64,000 bases of DNA, from positions 62,001 to 126,000 of the forward strand of contig CAKVCL010000001.1 of NCBI GenBank assembly GCA_934725855.1, given 5' to 3'. Source of the stretch: an uncultured Cellulosilyticum sp. Its GTDB lineage: Bacteria; Bacillota; Clostridia; Lachnospirales; Cellulosilyticaceae. Made by a program: the position numbers and the translations under genes. Positions 55,446 through 64,000 of the stretch are shown one piece after another. The notes beneath the pieces are model-generated. The model was not told the DNA's origin and searched no databases. It saw only the letters and a list, made by a program, of their open reading frames with translations. Each line of letters opens with the position of its first letter. Position 1 is the stretch's first letter.

Positions 55446-55736
55446 CTATACCACAAATCCCATCTGGATAATGTGTCCCTTAATAACAATGTACTCTGCT
55501 GTCATTTTCTTTGCTTCTAAGTCAATGCCGTTAATGACTAAAATGCCACATTTCGTTCCTAGTCGAATCGTTTGTGAGGTATATTCAAGAAGTCCACCAA
55601 AGTTTTCAACTTTTATTTCCCCATTGCCAAATAAGGTCGTTTTCGGATCATCACTGATGACTTCTGGTGGCACATCTAATAGCTGCGTGAGTCTATTTTT
55701 AAGCCCTTCTTGCTTATGTGTTTTCTTCTCCTTCAT
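55446..55736 (-). CDS. yqfC: sporulation protein YqfC
   Basis: A 96-residue protein of the YabP/YqfC family. I take the ATG at 55736, 9 bases after GGGGG; the ATG three codons earlier has no spacing from that site. The C-terminal part carries I-V-I-K-G-x-I, typical of the family. It leads the yqfC-yqfD-phoH-pgpH-ybeY-cdd-era-yqzL-recO block. Confidence 0.92.
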   Translation of the reverse strand: MKEKKTHKQEGLKNRLTQLLDVPPEVISDDPKTTLFGNGEIKVENFGGLLEYTSQTIRLGTKCGILVINGIDLEAKKMTAEYIVIKGHIIQMGFVV

Positions 55737-55808
55737 GACATACATCCCCCTTATAATTCATATTTATGCACGTGGACTGGCAAGTAGAAGTAAAACCCTC
55801 TTCAAAAT

Positions 55809-55848
55809 GAAAAGCATCCAAGTCATTTATTGCTCTTGGATGCTTTTT
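55809..55848 (-). terminator. terminator after the YesN-type regulator gene
   Basis: AAAAGCATCCAAG/CTTGGATGCTTTT forms a 13-bp stem with a 12-base loop, 4 bases after the stop; T-rich sequence follows on the minus strand. Confidence 0.8.
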
Positions 55849-55852
55849 AGGC

Positions 55853-57472
55853 TTAATGGTTTTCTACCAGTTCATGGTCTTTAAATTCAGTAGGGGTCAT
55901 ATTGACATACTTCTTAAAAATTTTTGAAAAATAATGTGGATCTTGTATGCCTACAATCTCGGCAATTTCATACGTTTTATATTGGGTATCTTTCAGTAAT
56001 TCTTTTGCCTTTTCAATTCGAATTTCATTTAAATACTCTACAAAGTTTTTACCCAGTTCTTTTTTAAACATTCGGCTTAAATAATAAGTACTAACATACG
56101 TATGTTCTGCTAATTCATTCAGTGTAATCGGCATGGTATAATGCGTCTTAATATATTTAATAGCATTTTGCAAAATTTGATTGATGTTCTTTTTATTATA
56201 TTCATTAATACGCCTTACCACATTGATACTTACTTCACGCAATAATCCTTGCAAGTCTTTAATTTGTGTGGCTTGATCAATTAGCTTGTAAAGTCGTGAT
56301 ATATCATAGTGCATTTCGGCTTCTTTATTATCTAAGCTTTTAACGGAAATCTGAATCGTATTAATCTCATGAATCAGATTCCAATAAAAAGTCTTAATAT
56401 ATTCTGGCTCAATATTAATTTCAACAACTTTGTCATCAATTTGATCTAATATCTTTTTCGTATCTTCTTCATTTCCTGTTTTAATGGCCTCACAAAGTTC
56501 CTTATCTAACTCCCCAAAATCCACTTGATCTTGTCCTTGATAAAAGTTCATTAAATCCTCAAATAAAATAATTGATCCTTTTCCCATATAAAAACGATAA
56601 GATAACGCTTTTTGGCATTCAATCAATTTTTTATGTAGCTCACCAACTTCTTTTCCCATTGTACTAACAGAAATACTTACCGTAAAATCAAAACAGCTTT
56701 CAATCACTTTTTGTACATGACTTACTTTTTCGTAAATATGCTCCTCTTCTAAAAGATGATTTGCCTTAGGACAAATAATAAAGACCACTTGCTGATTATT
56801 AAGTGCCACTTTTTCAACTTGGCACTCCTCAAATAATTCTTCCACGTTTTGTATAATCCCTAGTTGCTCTATTTTTCTTTCATAGTGTTCTTTCTTCTTG
56901 CCATTCTCCTCAATCTCTATCAGCATCATAATAAATTGGTTAATTTCAAAACCATATAGCTTGAAGTTTTCTTTCATTTCTTCTTCATTTAAGTTAATTT
57001 GGAACATCACATCATAAAGCAGTTTTTCTTTTAAAATAGGCAAACTTTCTTCAAAACATTTACGTAACTTTTGAACCTCCATTTCATAGTCTCTCTGATA
57101 CTTAAGTTCCATAACGGCTCGTCTTACAACTTCGCAAATATTATCTGTATTAGATGGTTTTAATAGATAATCAAAAGCACCTAATTTAAGGGCTTCTTGC
57201 ATATAAGAAAACTCTCTATAGCCTGATAGAATAATGAATTTACAATAAGGTACGACTTCTTTAGCTTGTTTAATCATTTCAAGTCCATTAATTTCAGGCA
57301 TGTTAATATCCGCAAATAAAATATCTGGCTTATACGCATGAATTTTTTCGATTCCTTCAACGCCATCAGCTGCCTCACCACAAACTACGCACCCCAGCTT
57401 ATCCCAAGGAATAATTCGAATTAATCCTTTTCTTATCATTGGCTCGTCATCAATAATCAGTACATTAAACAT
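55853..57472 (-). CDS. YesN-type response regulator with AraC DNA-binding domain
   Basis: A 539-residue regulator. The receiver domain (residues 1-120) has the acidic pair D-D, the phosphoacceptor Asp55 in L-F-A-D-I-N-M-P-E and the conserved K-P-S switch. A long middle region of unknown fold follows, then two AraC-type HTH units at the C-terminus (near 435-535). It overlaps the kinase gene by 8 bases. Such pairs control carbohydrate-uptake genes in Firmicutes. Confidence 0.94.
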   Translation of the reverse strand: MFNVLIIDDEPMIRKGLIRIIPWDKLGCVVCGEAADGVEGIEKIHAYKPDILFADINMPEINGLEMIKQAKEVVPYCKFIILSGYREFSYMQEALKLGAFDYLLKPSNTDNICEVVRRAVMELKYQRDYEMEVQKLRKCFEESLPILKEKLLYDVMFQINLNEEEMKENFKLYGFEINQFIMMLIEIEENGKKKEHYERKIEQLGIIQNVEELFEECQVEKVALNNQQVVFIICPKANHLLEEEHIYEKVSHVQKVIESCFDFTVSISVSTMGKEVGELHKKLIECQKALSYRFYMGKGSIILFEDLMNFYQGQDQVDFGELDKELCEAIKTGNEEDTKKILDQIDDKVVEINIEPEYIKTFYWNLIHEINTIQISVKSLDNKEAEMHYDISRLYKLIDQATQIKDLQGLLREVSINVVRRINEYNKKNINQILQNAIKYIKTHYTMPITLNELAEHTYVSTYYLSRMFKKELGKNFVEYLNEIRIEKAKELLKDTQYKTYEIAEIVGIQDPHYFSKIFKKYVNMTPTEFKDHELVENH

Positions 57473-59255
57473 GTTTGTTCTCCTCCTTGGTGATAATTGG
57501 AATACATAATTTTATTTTTGTATAACGCTCATATTCACTTTCTATTCTTAAGCCATACTTTTGTCCAAAAAATAGCTTTAATCGACTATTCACATTAGCA
57601 AGCCCAATTCCTTTACTATGCTTTTCTAGGAAATAGTCTCTTCGGTCTGATTCAAACTGCTGATTCATACAGCACACTTCTTCTGGCTTCATTCCTTTAC
57701 CATTGTCTTTGATCTCAATATAAATCTGCTCTTCTTGCTTCTCTACCGTTAGCTCAATCAAGCATTTCTTTCTAACTCTATCCACCCCATGATAAATTGC
57801 ATTTTCAATCAAAGGCTGTAAAATAAGCTTAGGCACCTCCTGATGGAGTGCACCTTGATCCACTTTGCTTTCATAGGATAAACGCTCCCCATAACGATAT
57901 CTCATAATCACCAGATAACTATCTATGTATTTTAATTCTTTACTTAATGGAATCATGGGATTCCCTTTTCCTATACCAGCTTCCATTAAGTCACTTAGTG
58001 ATGTGACCATATCTCGTATTTCTGGTACGTCATTAAGTTGTGCCATCCAGTTAATCGACTCTAAGGTGTTAAATAAAAAATGCGGATTAATTTGAGCTTG
58101 TAAGGCCTTTAGTTCTGCTTCTTTTCGTGTCAATTGTTCTTTATACACCCTGTTCAATAAATTGTCTATTTCTGAAGACATTTTATTAAAGCATCGACTT
58201 AAATAGCCTAGTTCATCTTCACGATCCGCTCTAATCTCCTCATGAACATTTTGCTCTTCAAACTTCTGTATGCCTGTTACTAGCTGTTTAATAGGCTCTA
58301 AAATATCCATTGCCATCATTAAGCTAAATACAGACAATAACAAAACGGTACAAATCATCACCAAAATAAACAAACTTCTAAATTGATTCATCTCTTTACT
58401 AAATAGCTGCTTAAGCGAAGCTTTTGCAACAACTTGCCATGGTGTTCCTTCAATATTCATATAGGCAATCATCTGCCTTGATTTAGGTTCAATCGAATAA
58501 TTCCATTCTTTGTCTTGCTGACTTAACCATTCACTTTCTTTACTTGTTAACTTATCTTGTTTCATTCCTATTAGCCATTCACCATTTTGAGACAGAATTT
58601 GTATGCCATCCATAAATTCAACGGAGAGATCACTATAAACTGCTTTTAATTTTTCTCGATTCACTTGCAAAACAATGAGTCCCATTTCTTTAAGATCATC
58701 TATACGATGCACCATACGAATCATATATAAATGGCCTTCTCCCTCACTAATTGGCTGAACATACCAAGTTGCTCTTCCCTCGGCGAGTCGTGCCTTAGCA
58801 AACATTTCGTCCAAAGGCAATCTATCATTTCCACTTTCAACATTTCCTGCATTTAAATCATACTGATAAATGTCGCCGTATAAATTGATAATAGCTGCTC
58901 TTTGAAGTTTTCCATTCGACCTACATACGCGTCTTAAAGATTGGTAACATGCTTCTTTTAACTCCTGGCTCACTTCTGCCTCTTCAGGGATTTCTAAAGT
59001 CTGGTAAATACTTTGGTCGTATAGCATATCTTCTGTCACACGGGATAGCCCCTCAGAAAAATCTCCTAATCTCAGTTCTACCATCTTTAATAAGTCTGCC
59101 GTGTAACTAACACACTTATTTTGAATAATATTTTCCGTGTTCCTATATAACATCATTCCCATAAATGCTAAGGGGATAATAACCTGAACCGAAAACAAAA
59201 GCAGTAACTTTTGGGTAATGGACAATTTTTTATAATAGTAAATTAAGTACTTCAA
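57465..59255 (-). CDS. YesM-type sensor histidine kinase
   Basis: A 596-residue membrane kinase: span near 15-35, extracytoplasmic sensor (Cache-like, 36-285), second span near 290-310, HAMP (310-365), then His_kinase with Q-I-N-P-H-F-L-F-N and an ATPase domain with N-A-I-Y-H-G and K-G-I-G-L. It lies 11 bases before the sugar-binding-protein gene stops being read, i.e. directly downstream of it, and is coupled to the regulator gene. Confidence 0.94.
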   Translation of the reverse strand: MKYLIYYYKKLSITQKLLLLFSVQVIIPLAFMGMMLYRNTENIIQNKCVSYTADLLKMVELRLGDFSEGLSRVTEDMLYDQSIYQTLEIPEEAEVSQELKEACYQSLRRVCRSNGKLQRAAIINLYGDIYQYDLNAGNVESGNDRLPLDEMFAKARLAEGRATWYVQPISEGEGHLYMIRMVHRIDDLKEMGLIVLQVNREKLKAVYSDLSVEFMDGIQILSQNGEWLIGMKQDKLTSKESEWLSQQDKEWNYSIEPKSRQMIAYMNIEGTPWQVVAKASLKQLFSKEMNQFRSLFILVMICTVLLLSVFSLMMAMDILEPIKQLVTGIQKFEEQNVHEEIRADREDELGYLSRCFNKMSSEIDNLLNRVYKEQLTRKEAELKALQAQINPHFLFNTLESINWMAQLNDVPEIRDMVTSLSDLMEAGIGKGNPMIPLSKELKYIDSYLVIMRYRYGERLSYESKVDQGALHQEVPKLILQPLIENAIYHGVDRVRKKCLIELTVEKQEEQIYIEIKDNGKGMKPEEVCCMNQQFESDRRDYFLEKHSKGIGLANVNSRLKLFFGQKYGLRIESEYERYTKIKLCIPIITKEENKHV

Positions 59256-59266
59256 TTGATATTCTC

Positions 59267-60589
59267 CTATTCATTTAGCATCTGCATTTCCTGTTCTACC
59301 ATCTCACATAACATCTCAGACGTCATCTTCCCTTTCAAAATCTGTGGAAATGCTTTGATCATTACATTTTCCCATATATTTCTATTGATATACCAATCCA
59401 CAGCCCCTACAAGTTCAGTAGATTGCTCAATGAGGTCTTTCCCCTTTTGTCCCATAAGTGTTTCTTGAGGTGTATACTCTCCTAAATCAATATTGCTGAT
59501 ATAGCCTGCACTTTGTGCCAAAATCGCTACACTTTTTGGCGAACTCAACGTTTTTAAAACCTCTATACATTGTTTTTTCTTTTCTGGATTATTCCATGCT
59601 TTCGTACTAATATGTAGAATGCCATTCCCACAGCCATAAATAATAGCCGTTGAATCAGCCTTTCCCCCTGGCATATCAGGAAATGGCACCACATCGACTT
59701 TACTGTCCATACTATTTAACCCCTGATCGCCAATAAGCCAGCTGCCTTGAACGATCATAGCCGCTTTTTTATCTACAAATAATTCATTTCTTTTTTTGTC
59801 ATCTAGTTCATACCAATTTTTTGGAAATGCCCCTCGGTCATAAAGCTCTTTTAAATAATACATTCCTTGCTTAAAACAGGGTTTTAGTTTCCCGTTTTCA
59901 TCAAAGGGCTGTTCTACATCTTCCTTTCCCCCTAATTTCATCACCATATTTTGATAAAGATAACTGCCTTCTGATGTCTGATTGTAAGCAATAGGAATAA
60001 CGCCATTTTCTTTGAAGATGTCAATAGCTTCTAAAAGTTCCTGATAAGTGGTGGGAACTTTCACCCCATATTTTTCAAATAGATCACGATTAATAAATAA
60101 AGCTTCATAAATAAGTTCAATAGGTAATCCATAAATTCGTCCATCAACAGTTACCATATCCCATGTTGAGGTCTTAAAGCATTTATACCAAGATGGGTTT
60201 GCCCTCAGTAAATCGGTTAAATCTGCAATTTTCCCTTTTTTTATCAATAAATTAATATCTGACCCAGGCCATAATCCAAATATATCGGGTTCACAGCCAC
60301 TTGCAAAATCCATTTTTAAGCCGTACAAAAACTCAGATCCTGCAATAGAAGTATTTTCAATCATTAAATCATGGTTAGCCCGTTCTATTTCACCTAATAC
60401 CTTATTAATTTTGATGGCCCTACTATCGTAAGCCCCCCAACTACTCATAAAAGTAATGGGTTCTTTTTGGCTAAACACTTCCATGGGGGTAACCCTAACG
60501 AACTGGTTGTTTGTAAAAATCAAATAAGAGCCTATTATAATGAAACATAGTGTAATACCCATAAACGCTATACTATACTTTTTCTTCAT
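59267..60589 (-). CDS. membrane-tethered extracellular sugar-binding protein (family 1)
   Basis: A 440-residue SBP_bac_1-like protein. The N-terminus K-K-K-Y-S-I-A-F-M-G is followed by a hydrophobic span but has no lipobox cysteine, so it is probably held by an uncleaved signal anchor rather than by lipid. The rest shows the sugar-binding fold (G-L-P-I-E-L-I-Y-E-A-L near 155). No ABC permease or ATPase gene is near; the next two genes are the YesM/YesN kinase pair. It may be a dedicated sensory co-receptor. Confidence 0.87.
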   Translation of the reverse strand: MKKKYSIAFMGITLCFIIIGSYLIFTNNQFVRVTPMEVFSQKEPITFMSSWGAYDSRAIKINKVLGEIERANHDLMIENTSIAGSEFLYGLKMDFASGCEPDIFGLWPGSDINLLIKKGKIADLTDLLRANPSWYKCFKTSTWDMVTVDGRIYGLPIELIYEALFINRDLFEKYGVKVPTTYQELLEAIDIFKENGVIPIAYNQTSEGSYLYQNMVMKLGGKEDVEQPFDENGKLKPCFKQGMYYLKELYDRGAFPKNWYELDDKKRNELFVDKKAAMIVQGSWLIGDQGLNSMDSKVDVVPFPDMPGGKADSTAIIYGCGNGILHISTKAWNNPEKKKQCIEVLKTLSSPKSVAILAQSAGYISNIDLGEYTPQETLMGQKGKDLIEQSTELVGAVDWYINRNIWENVMIKAFPQILKGKMTSEMLCEMVEQEMQMLNE

Positions 60590-60710
60590 AATTTTTATCC
60601 TTGTTATCCAATTAGTTCATTTCATTTTATCACATTCTGTATACTTTTTCATACTATGTTGACATATTTATCAGAATTGTGCATAAAGACACATTTCTAC
60701 CCCTCTAACG

Positions 60711-60733
60711 AAAAAAGAAGCCCTACGGCTTCT
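60711..60733 (-). terminator. terminator after the DUF523 gene
   Basis: AGAAGCC/GGCTTCT with a 4-base loop overlaps the stop codon and is followed by TTTTTT on the minus strand. Confidence 0.75.
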
Positions 60734-61178
60734 ATTCGATTTCATTTTCAGTTTTAACTTGGATACCAGCTTCTAATAGGCATTGTGCGGTTAATCCATT
60801 TCCTTTAATCAGCTTACCTCTGAACTTACCATCATAAACCATGCCCTTTCCACATGATGGGGAATTGGCTTTTAATATAGCTTCTGTTACCTGATATTCT
60901 TTTGCTAGACTTAACACCTTATGTGCGCCTTTTACAAAAGCATCCGTTACATCTTTTCCTTTGCAATTCATAACACTTGCCTTTCCATCAAGCACGTCTT
61001 TTGCAGTCCCTCCAACAATCTCTGCTGGAGGTCTTGGAATTTGCAATCCTCCTAAAACTTCAGGACAAACCTTAAGGACTTTCTTGTCTTCGCAATAGGC
61101 CACTACCTTTTCATGATAATTGTCGTCCCCACTATATTTGCATTTTTCTCCACATAAGCAGCTACTAACCAGTATCAT
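60732..61178 (-). CDS. DUF523 (TudS-like) iron-sulfur protein
   Basis: A 148-residue protein. The start is the ATG at 61178, 6 bases after AAAGGAG. Cys7, Cys9, Cys13, Cys38 (C-P-E-V) and Cys109 (S-P-S-C-G) are the family cysteines. DUF523 includes the thiouracil desulfidase TudS, which uses a 4Fe-4S cluster to remove sulfur; most members are uncharacterised, so that activity is only suggested. It lies 25 bases after the racemase gene. Confidence 0.9.
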   Translation of the reverse strand: MILVSSCLCGEKCKYSGDDNYHEKVVAYCEDKKVLKVCPEVLGGLQIPRPPAEIVGGTAKDVLDGKASVMNCKGKDVTDAFVKGAHKVLSLAKEYQVTEAILKANSPSCGKGMVYDGKFRGKLIKGNGLTAQCLLEAGIQVKTENEIE

Positions 61179-61203
61179 ATTTTCTCCTTTATCCATGCCA
61201 TTT

Positions 61204-61905
61204 TTACTCTATTGTATCATAAATTGCTTGCATCGCTGCACTTTTTGCATGAATGATGGTGGTATCAAAGAGTGGAATGGATGTATCCATCTGCTTCACA
61301 AGAAGTCCAATCTCTGTACAACCTAAAATGATGCCTTGGGCTCCTTGCGCTTTTAATTTTTCCATTACTTCTAGATAAGTCTTTCGAGAAGCTTCCTTTA
61401 TTTCGCCTTTACATAGCTCTTCATAAATAATCCGATTAATTTCTAACATATCCTGCTCATCTGGCACCACCACTTCAATATCATGTGCTTTAATTACTTG
61501 TTTATAAAAATCTTGTTGCATCGTATACTTCGTTCCTAGCAGTCCAACCTTAGTGATGTCTTGTTTCTTTAATGCTTGAGCTGTCATTTCCGCTATATGT
61601 AAAATCGGTAATGCTGTAGCCGCTTGAATCTCTGGTGCGACTTTATGCATCGTATTCGTGCAAATCACAATAAAATCTGCTCCTGCACGTTCTAATGCTT
61701 TTGCTGCATCAGAAAGAATTTCTCCACTTTTTTGCCAGTCACCTTTTGCCTGACAGACCTCTATTTCATCAAAGTCTACACTATAAAGGATACATTTTGC
61801 AGAGTGCAATCCTCCTAGCACTTCTTTTACCGTTTCATTTATGATTTGATAATATGTCGTTGTACTTTCCCAACTCATGCCACCTATTAAACCAATTGTT
61901 TTCAT
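61204..61905 (-). CDS. aspartate/glutamate racemase family protein
   Basis: A 233-residue protein with the two catalytic cysteines Cys82 in C-T-N-T-M-H and Cys196 in G-C-T-E-I-G, and the N-terminal I-G-G-M-S-W-E-S-T of YgeA-type amino-acid racemases. I take the ATG at 61905, 7 bases after AAGGAGG. It probably interconverts L/D amino acids, most likely aspartate or related ones; the exact substrate is not predictable. Confidence 0.9.
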   Translation of the reverse strand: MKTIGLIGGMSWESTTTYYQIINETVKEVLGGLHSAKCILYSVDFDEIEVCQAKGDWQKSGEILSDAAKALERAGADFIVICTNTMHKVAPEIQAATALPILHIAEMTAQALKKQDITKVGLLGTKYTMQQDFYKQVIKAHDIEVVVPDEQDMLEINRIIYEELCKGEIKEASRKTYLEVMEKLKAQGAQGIILGCTEIGLLVKQMDTSIPLFDTTIIHAKSAAMQAIYDTIE

Positions 61906-62011
61906 TTTTTTGCCTCCTTCTTGAAATAAGCCAAGTATATCACCTCCATTTGTATTCTGCAATTTTCAAATTGTATGCCAAACAATCTTCTTTAAAATCA
62001 CGTAGTATGCA

Positions 62012-62059
62012 CAACTAAAAAAAGGATATCACTCAAAGCGATTATCCTTTCTTTAGTTG
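62012..62059 (-). terminator. terminator of clpB
   Basis: The stem CAACTAAA...AAAGGATA / TATCCTTT...TTTAGTTG with a 9-base loop lies 11 bases after the clpB stop and carries a seven-T run on the minus strand. Confidence 0.8.
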
Positions 62060-62070
62060 ATCTATGAGAT

Positions 62071-64000
62071 TTATTGTTCTATTTCTTCTACATCTACTGT
62101 TAAGCCTTCTCCATTGTAATCCACAACAAATGTAGAAAATGGCATGACCTCTTTTGCAATTAAAGTTCTTGCAATGAGCGTTTCTACTTTACGCTGTAAG
62201 AATCTTCTAAGTGGTCTTGCACCGAAAATTGGGTCAAATCCTTGGTCAGCCACATAATCTTTGGCACGTTCTGTTAAGCGCACATGAAGTTGTTTATCTT
62301 CCAGTCTCTTTTCAAGATCTTTTTCAAGTAAGGTCACAATTTGAACGATTTCTTGTTTTTGCAATGGTTTATAAAGCACAATTTCATCTAAACGATTCAA
62401 AAACTCTGGTCTAAAGTGTGTTTTGAGCATACTGTTAACGGTTTCTTTAGCTTCTTCACTAATTTCTCCGTTTTCTCCAATTCCTTCTAGAATCGCTTGT
62501 GAACCTAAGTTAGAAGTTAAAATGATAATGGTATTTTTAAAGTCAACGGTTCGACCTTTTGAATCGGTGACACGTCCATCATCTAAGATTTGTAAAAGCA
62601 CATTAAAGACATCTGGATGCGCTTTTTCCACTTCATCAAATAAGATGACCGCATAAGGTTTTCTTCGAACCGCTTCAGTAAGTTGTCCGCCTTCTTCATA
62701 GCCTACATATCCTGGAGGTGCACCAATGAGTCTTGCCACAGAGTGTTTCTCCATGTATTCACTCATATCAATACGAATCATACTGTGCTCATCATCAAAT
62801 AACGCTTCTGCTAATGCTTTGGCAAGCTCTGTCTTTCCGACACCCGTTGGTCCTAGGAATAAGAAAGAGCCAATCGGTCTTCTTGGGTCTTTAATCCCTG
62901 CACGTGAACGTAAAATGGCATCGGTCACCGTACTAACGGCTTCATTTTGTCCAATGACACGATGATGTAAAATTTCCTCTAAACGTAACAGCTTATGACG
63001 TTCACCCTCCATCAATTTCGTAATTGGAATTTGCGTCCATCTTGAAATAATCTTTGCGATTTCCTCTTCATTGACTTTATCACGTAGTAAAGCATTTTCA
63101 CTCCCTGACTGTGCTTTTGCCTCTGCCTCCTCGAGTTGTTTTCTAAGATTTGGAATCACGCCATATTTAAGTTCTGCTGCTTTATTATAATCATATTCCC
63201 TCTCAGCCTTTTGCATATGGGCTGTTTCTGCTTCGATTTGTTCTTTAATCTTTCTAACAGAAGTAATGGCCTCTTTCTCATTCTCCCATTGTACTTTCAT
63301 CGCTTTAAATTTTTCACGTAATTCAGCAAGTTCTTTTTGAGTTTCTAATAAGTTTTGTTTAGAAATGGCATCTTCTTCTTTTTTAAGGGCGGTTTCTGCA
63401 ATTTCAAGTTGTAAAACCTTACGTGCAATTTCATCAAGTTCCACAGGCATGGAGTCAATTTCTGTACGTAATAAGGCACAAGCTTCATCCACTAGGTCAA
63501 TCGCTTTATCTGGTAAGAATCGGTCTGAAATGTAACGATCAGACAAAGTGGCTGCGGCAATCAGCGCATTATCTTGAATTTGTACGCCATGGTAAATTTC
63601 ATAACGCTCTTTAATACCACGCAAAATGGCAATGGTATCTTCTACCGTTGGTTCTTCTACCATAACGGGTTGGAAACGTCTAGCTAATGCGGCATCTTTT
63701 TCAATATATTGGCGGTATTCATTGAGTGTGGTGGCGCCAATACAGTGAAGTTCCCCTCTGGCTAACATGGGTTTAAGTAAGTTCCCTGCATCCATAGAGC
63801 CTTCTGTTTTACCTGCTCCTACAATGGTGTGAAGTTCATCAATGAAAAGAATGATCTTGCCTTCACTTTTCTTGATTTCTTGCAAAACGGCTTTTAAACG
63901 TTCCTCAAATTCACCACGATACTTAGCGCCTGCAATCAATGAGCCCATATCCAAAGAAAAGATACGTCTGTCTCTTAGTGTCTCTGGTACATCACCTCTT
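62071..64000 (-). CDS. clpB: ATP-dependent chaperone ClpB, N-terminus beyond the window
   Basis: The visible 643 codons cover the end of AAA domain 1 ([15 protein letters not shown]), the coiled-coil middle domain and the complete AAA domain 2 (Walker [10 protein letters not shown], Walker B I-L-F-D-E-V-E). The middle domain separates ClpB from ClpA/C. The frame is open to the window edge and the sequence before the first ATG (R-R-I-F-S-L-D) is normal ClpB, so the gene is cut, not truncated. It disaggregates proteins with DnaK. Confidence 0.96.
   Translation of the reverse strand, partial: RGDVPETLRDRRIFSLDMGSLIAGAKYRGEFEERLKAVLQEIKKSEGKIILFIDELHTIVGAGKTEGSMDAGNLLKPMLARGELHCIGATTLNEYRQYIEKDAALARRFQPVMVEEPTVEDTIAILRGIKERYEIYHGVQIQDNALIAAATLSDRYISDRFLPDKAIDLVDEACALLRTEIDSMPVELDEIARKVLQLEIAETALKKEEDAISKQNLLETQKELAELREKFKAMKVQWENEKEAITSVRKIKEQIEAETAHMQKAEREYDYNKAAELKYGVIPNLRKQLEEAEAKAQSGSENALLRDKVNEEEIAKIISRWTQIPITKLMEGERHKLLRLEEILHHRVIGQNEAVSTVTDAILRSRAGIKDPRRPIGSFLFLGPTGVGKTELAKALAEALFDDEHSMIRIDMSEYMEKHSVARLIGAPPGYVGYEEGGQLTEAVRRKPYAVILFDEVEKAHPDVFNVLLQILDDGRVTDSKGRTVDFKNTIIILTSNLGSQAILEGIGENGEISEEAKETVNSMLKTHFRPEFLNRLDEIVLYKPLQKQEIVQIVTLLEKDLEKRLEDKQLHVRLTERAKDYVADQGFDPIFGARPLRRFLQRKVETLIARTLIAKEVMPFSTFVVDYNGEGLTVDVEEIEQ

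Noticed and set aside
1..64000. CRISPR arrays, tRNA and rRNA genes, prophage
   Set aside because: I looked for regularly spaced repeats, tRNA-like sequences, rRNA signatures and phage structural genes and saw none.

Overview
The window is low-GC chromosomal DNA from an anaerobic, rod-shaped member of the Clostridia. The reasons are a six-gene Rnf ferredoxin:NAD+ oxidoreductase operon, a complete minCDE plus mreBCD cluster, yqfC/yqfD (sporulation-associated genes), G-rich Shine-Dalgarno sites, a T-box leader and many AT-rich -35/-10 promoters with 17-bp spacers. A Lachnospirales/Cellulosilyticum-like origin is my best guess, but it is an inference from gene content. Most genes lie on the minus strand.

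Layout. 1-2.5 kb: the end of a TIGR03936/DUF2344 gene with its TIGR03960 radical SAM partner and a small membrane protein. 2.6-10.3 kb: a cell-shape and division block, read maf, radC, mreB, mreC, mreD, minC, minD, minE, rodA, mgsA. The mgsA product has Val where the catalytic Asp of the family should be. 10.4-15.5 kb: rnfCDGEAB, with ATGA overlaps at rnfD-rnfG and rnfG-rnfE. 15.5-18.1 kb: the serC-serA serine pathway operon with its own promoter and terminator. 18.2-19.9 kb: an unfamiliar 572-residue TIM-barrel-like protein alone on the plus strand.

20.0-25.9 kb is the accessory region, and most of it is in decay. It holds a broken group II intron lodged directly behind a terminator hairpin, fragments of a VOC protein and a DJ-1/PfpI protein, a frameshifted WYL regulator, a methyltransferase that has lost its 5' end beside an IS200-type element whose transposase carries a nonsense codon, and an extra copy of the 3' end of argF. 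One intact GNAT gene and one intact methyltransferase gene lie among them.

25.9-35.6 kb: argF (with a possible ARG box over its -35), an RsuA-like pseudouridine synthase, an RsmF-like rRNA methyltransferase, a phosphoesterase, a TIGR01212 radical SAM protein, a DUF378 protein, a small P-loop protein, a GlgX-type debranching enzyme, and tyrS behind a tyrosine T-box. 35.6-43.1 kb: an AI-2E-type permease, pepD, a UPF0210 protein with its ACT-domain partner, a large FtsA-like ATPase with a beta-grasp-like C-terminal half, and a GalT-like protein. 43.2-48.2 kb: an orphan oligopeptide-binding lipoprotein, coaE and polA. 48.3-55.7 kb: the conserved block yqfC-yqfD-phoH-pgpH-ybeY-cdd-era-yqzL-recO. 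55.8-60.6 kb: a YesM/YesN two-component system with a membrane-tethered sugar-binding protein. The window ends with a DUF523 protein, an Asp/Glu racemase-like protein and most of clpB.
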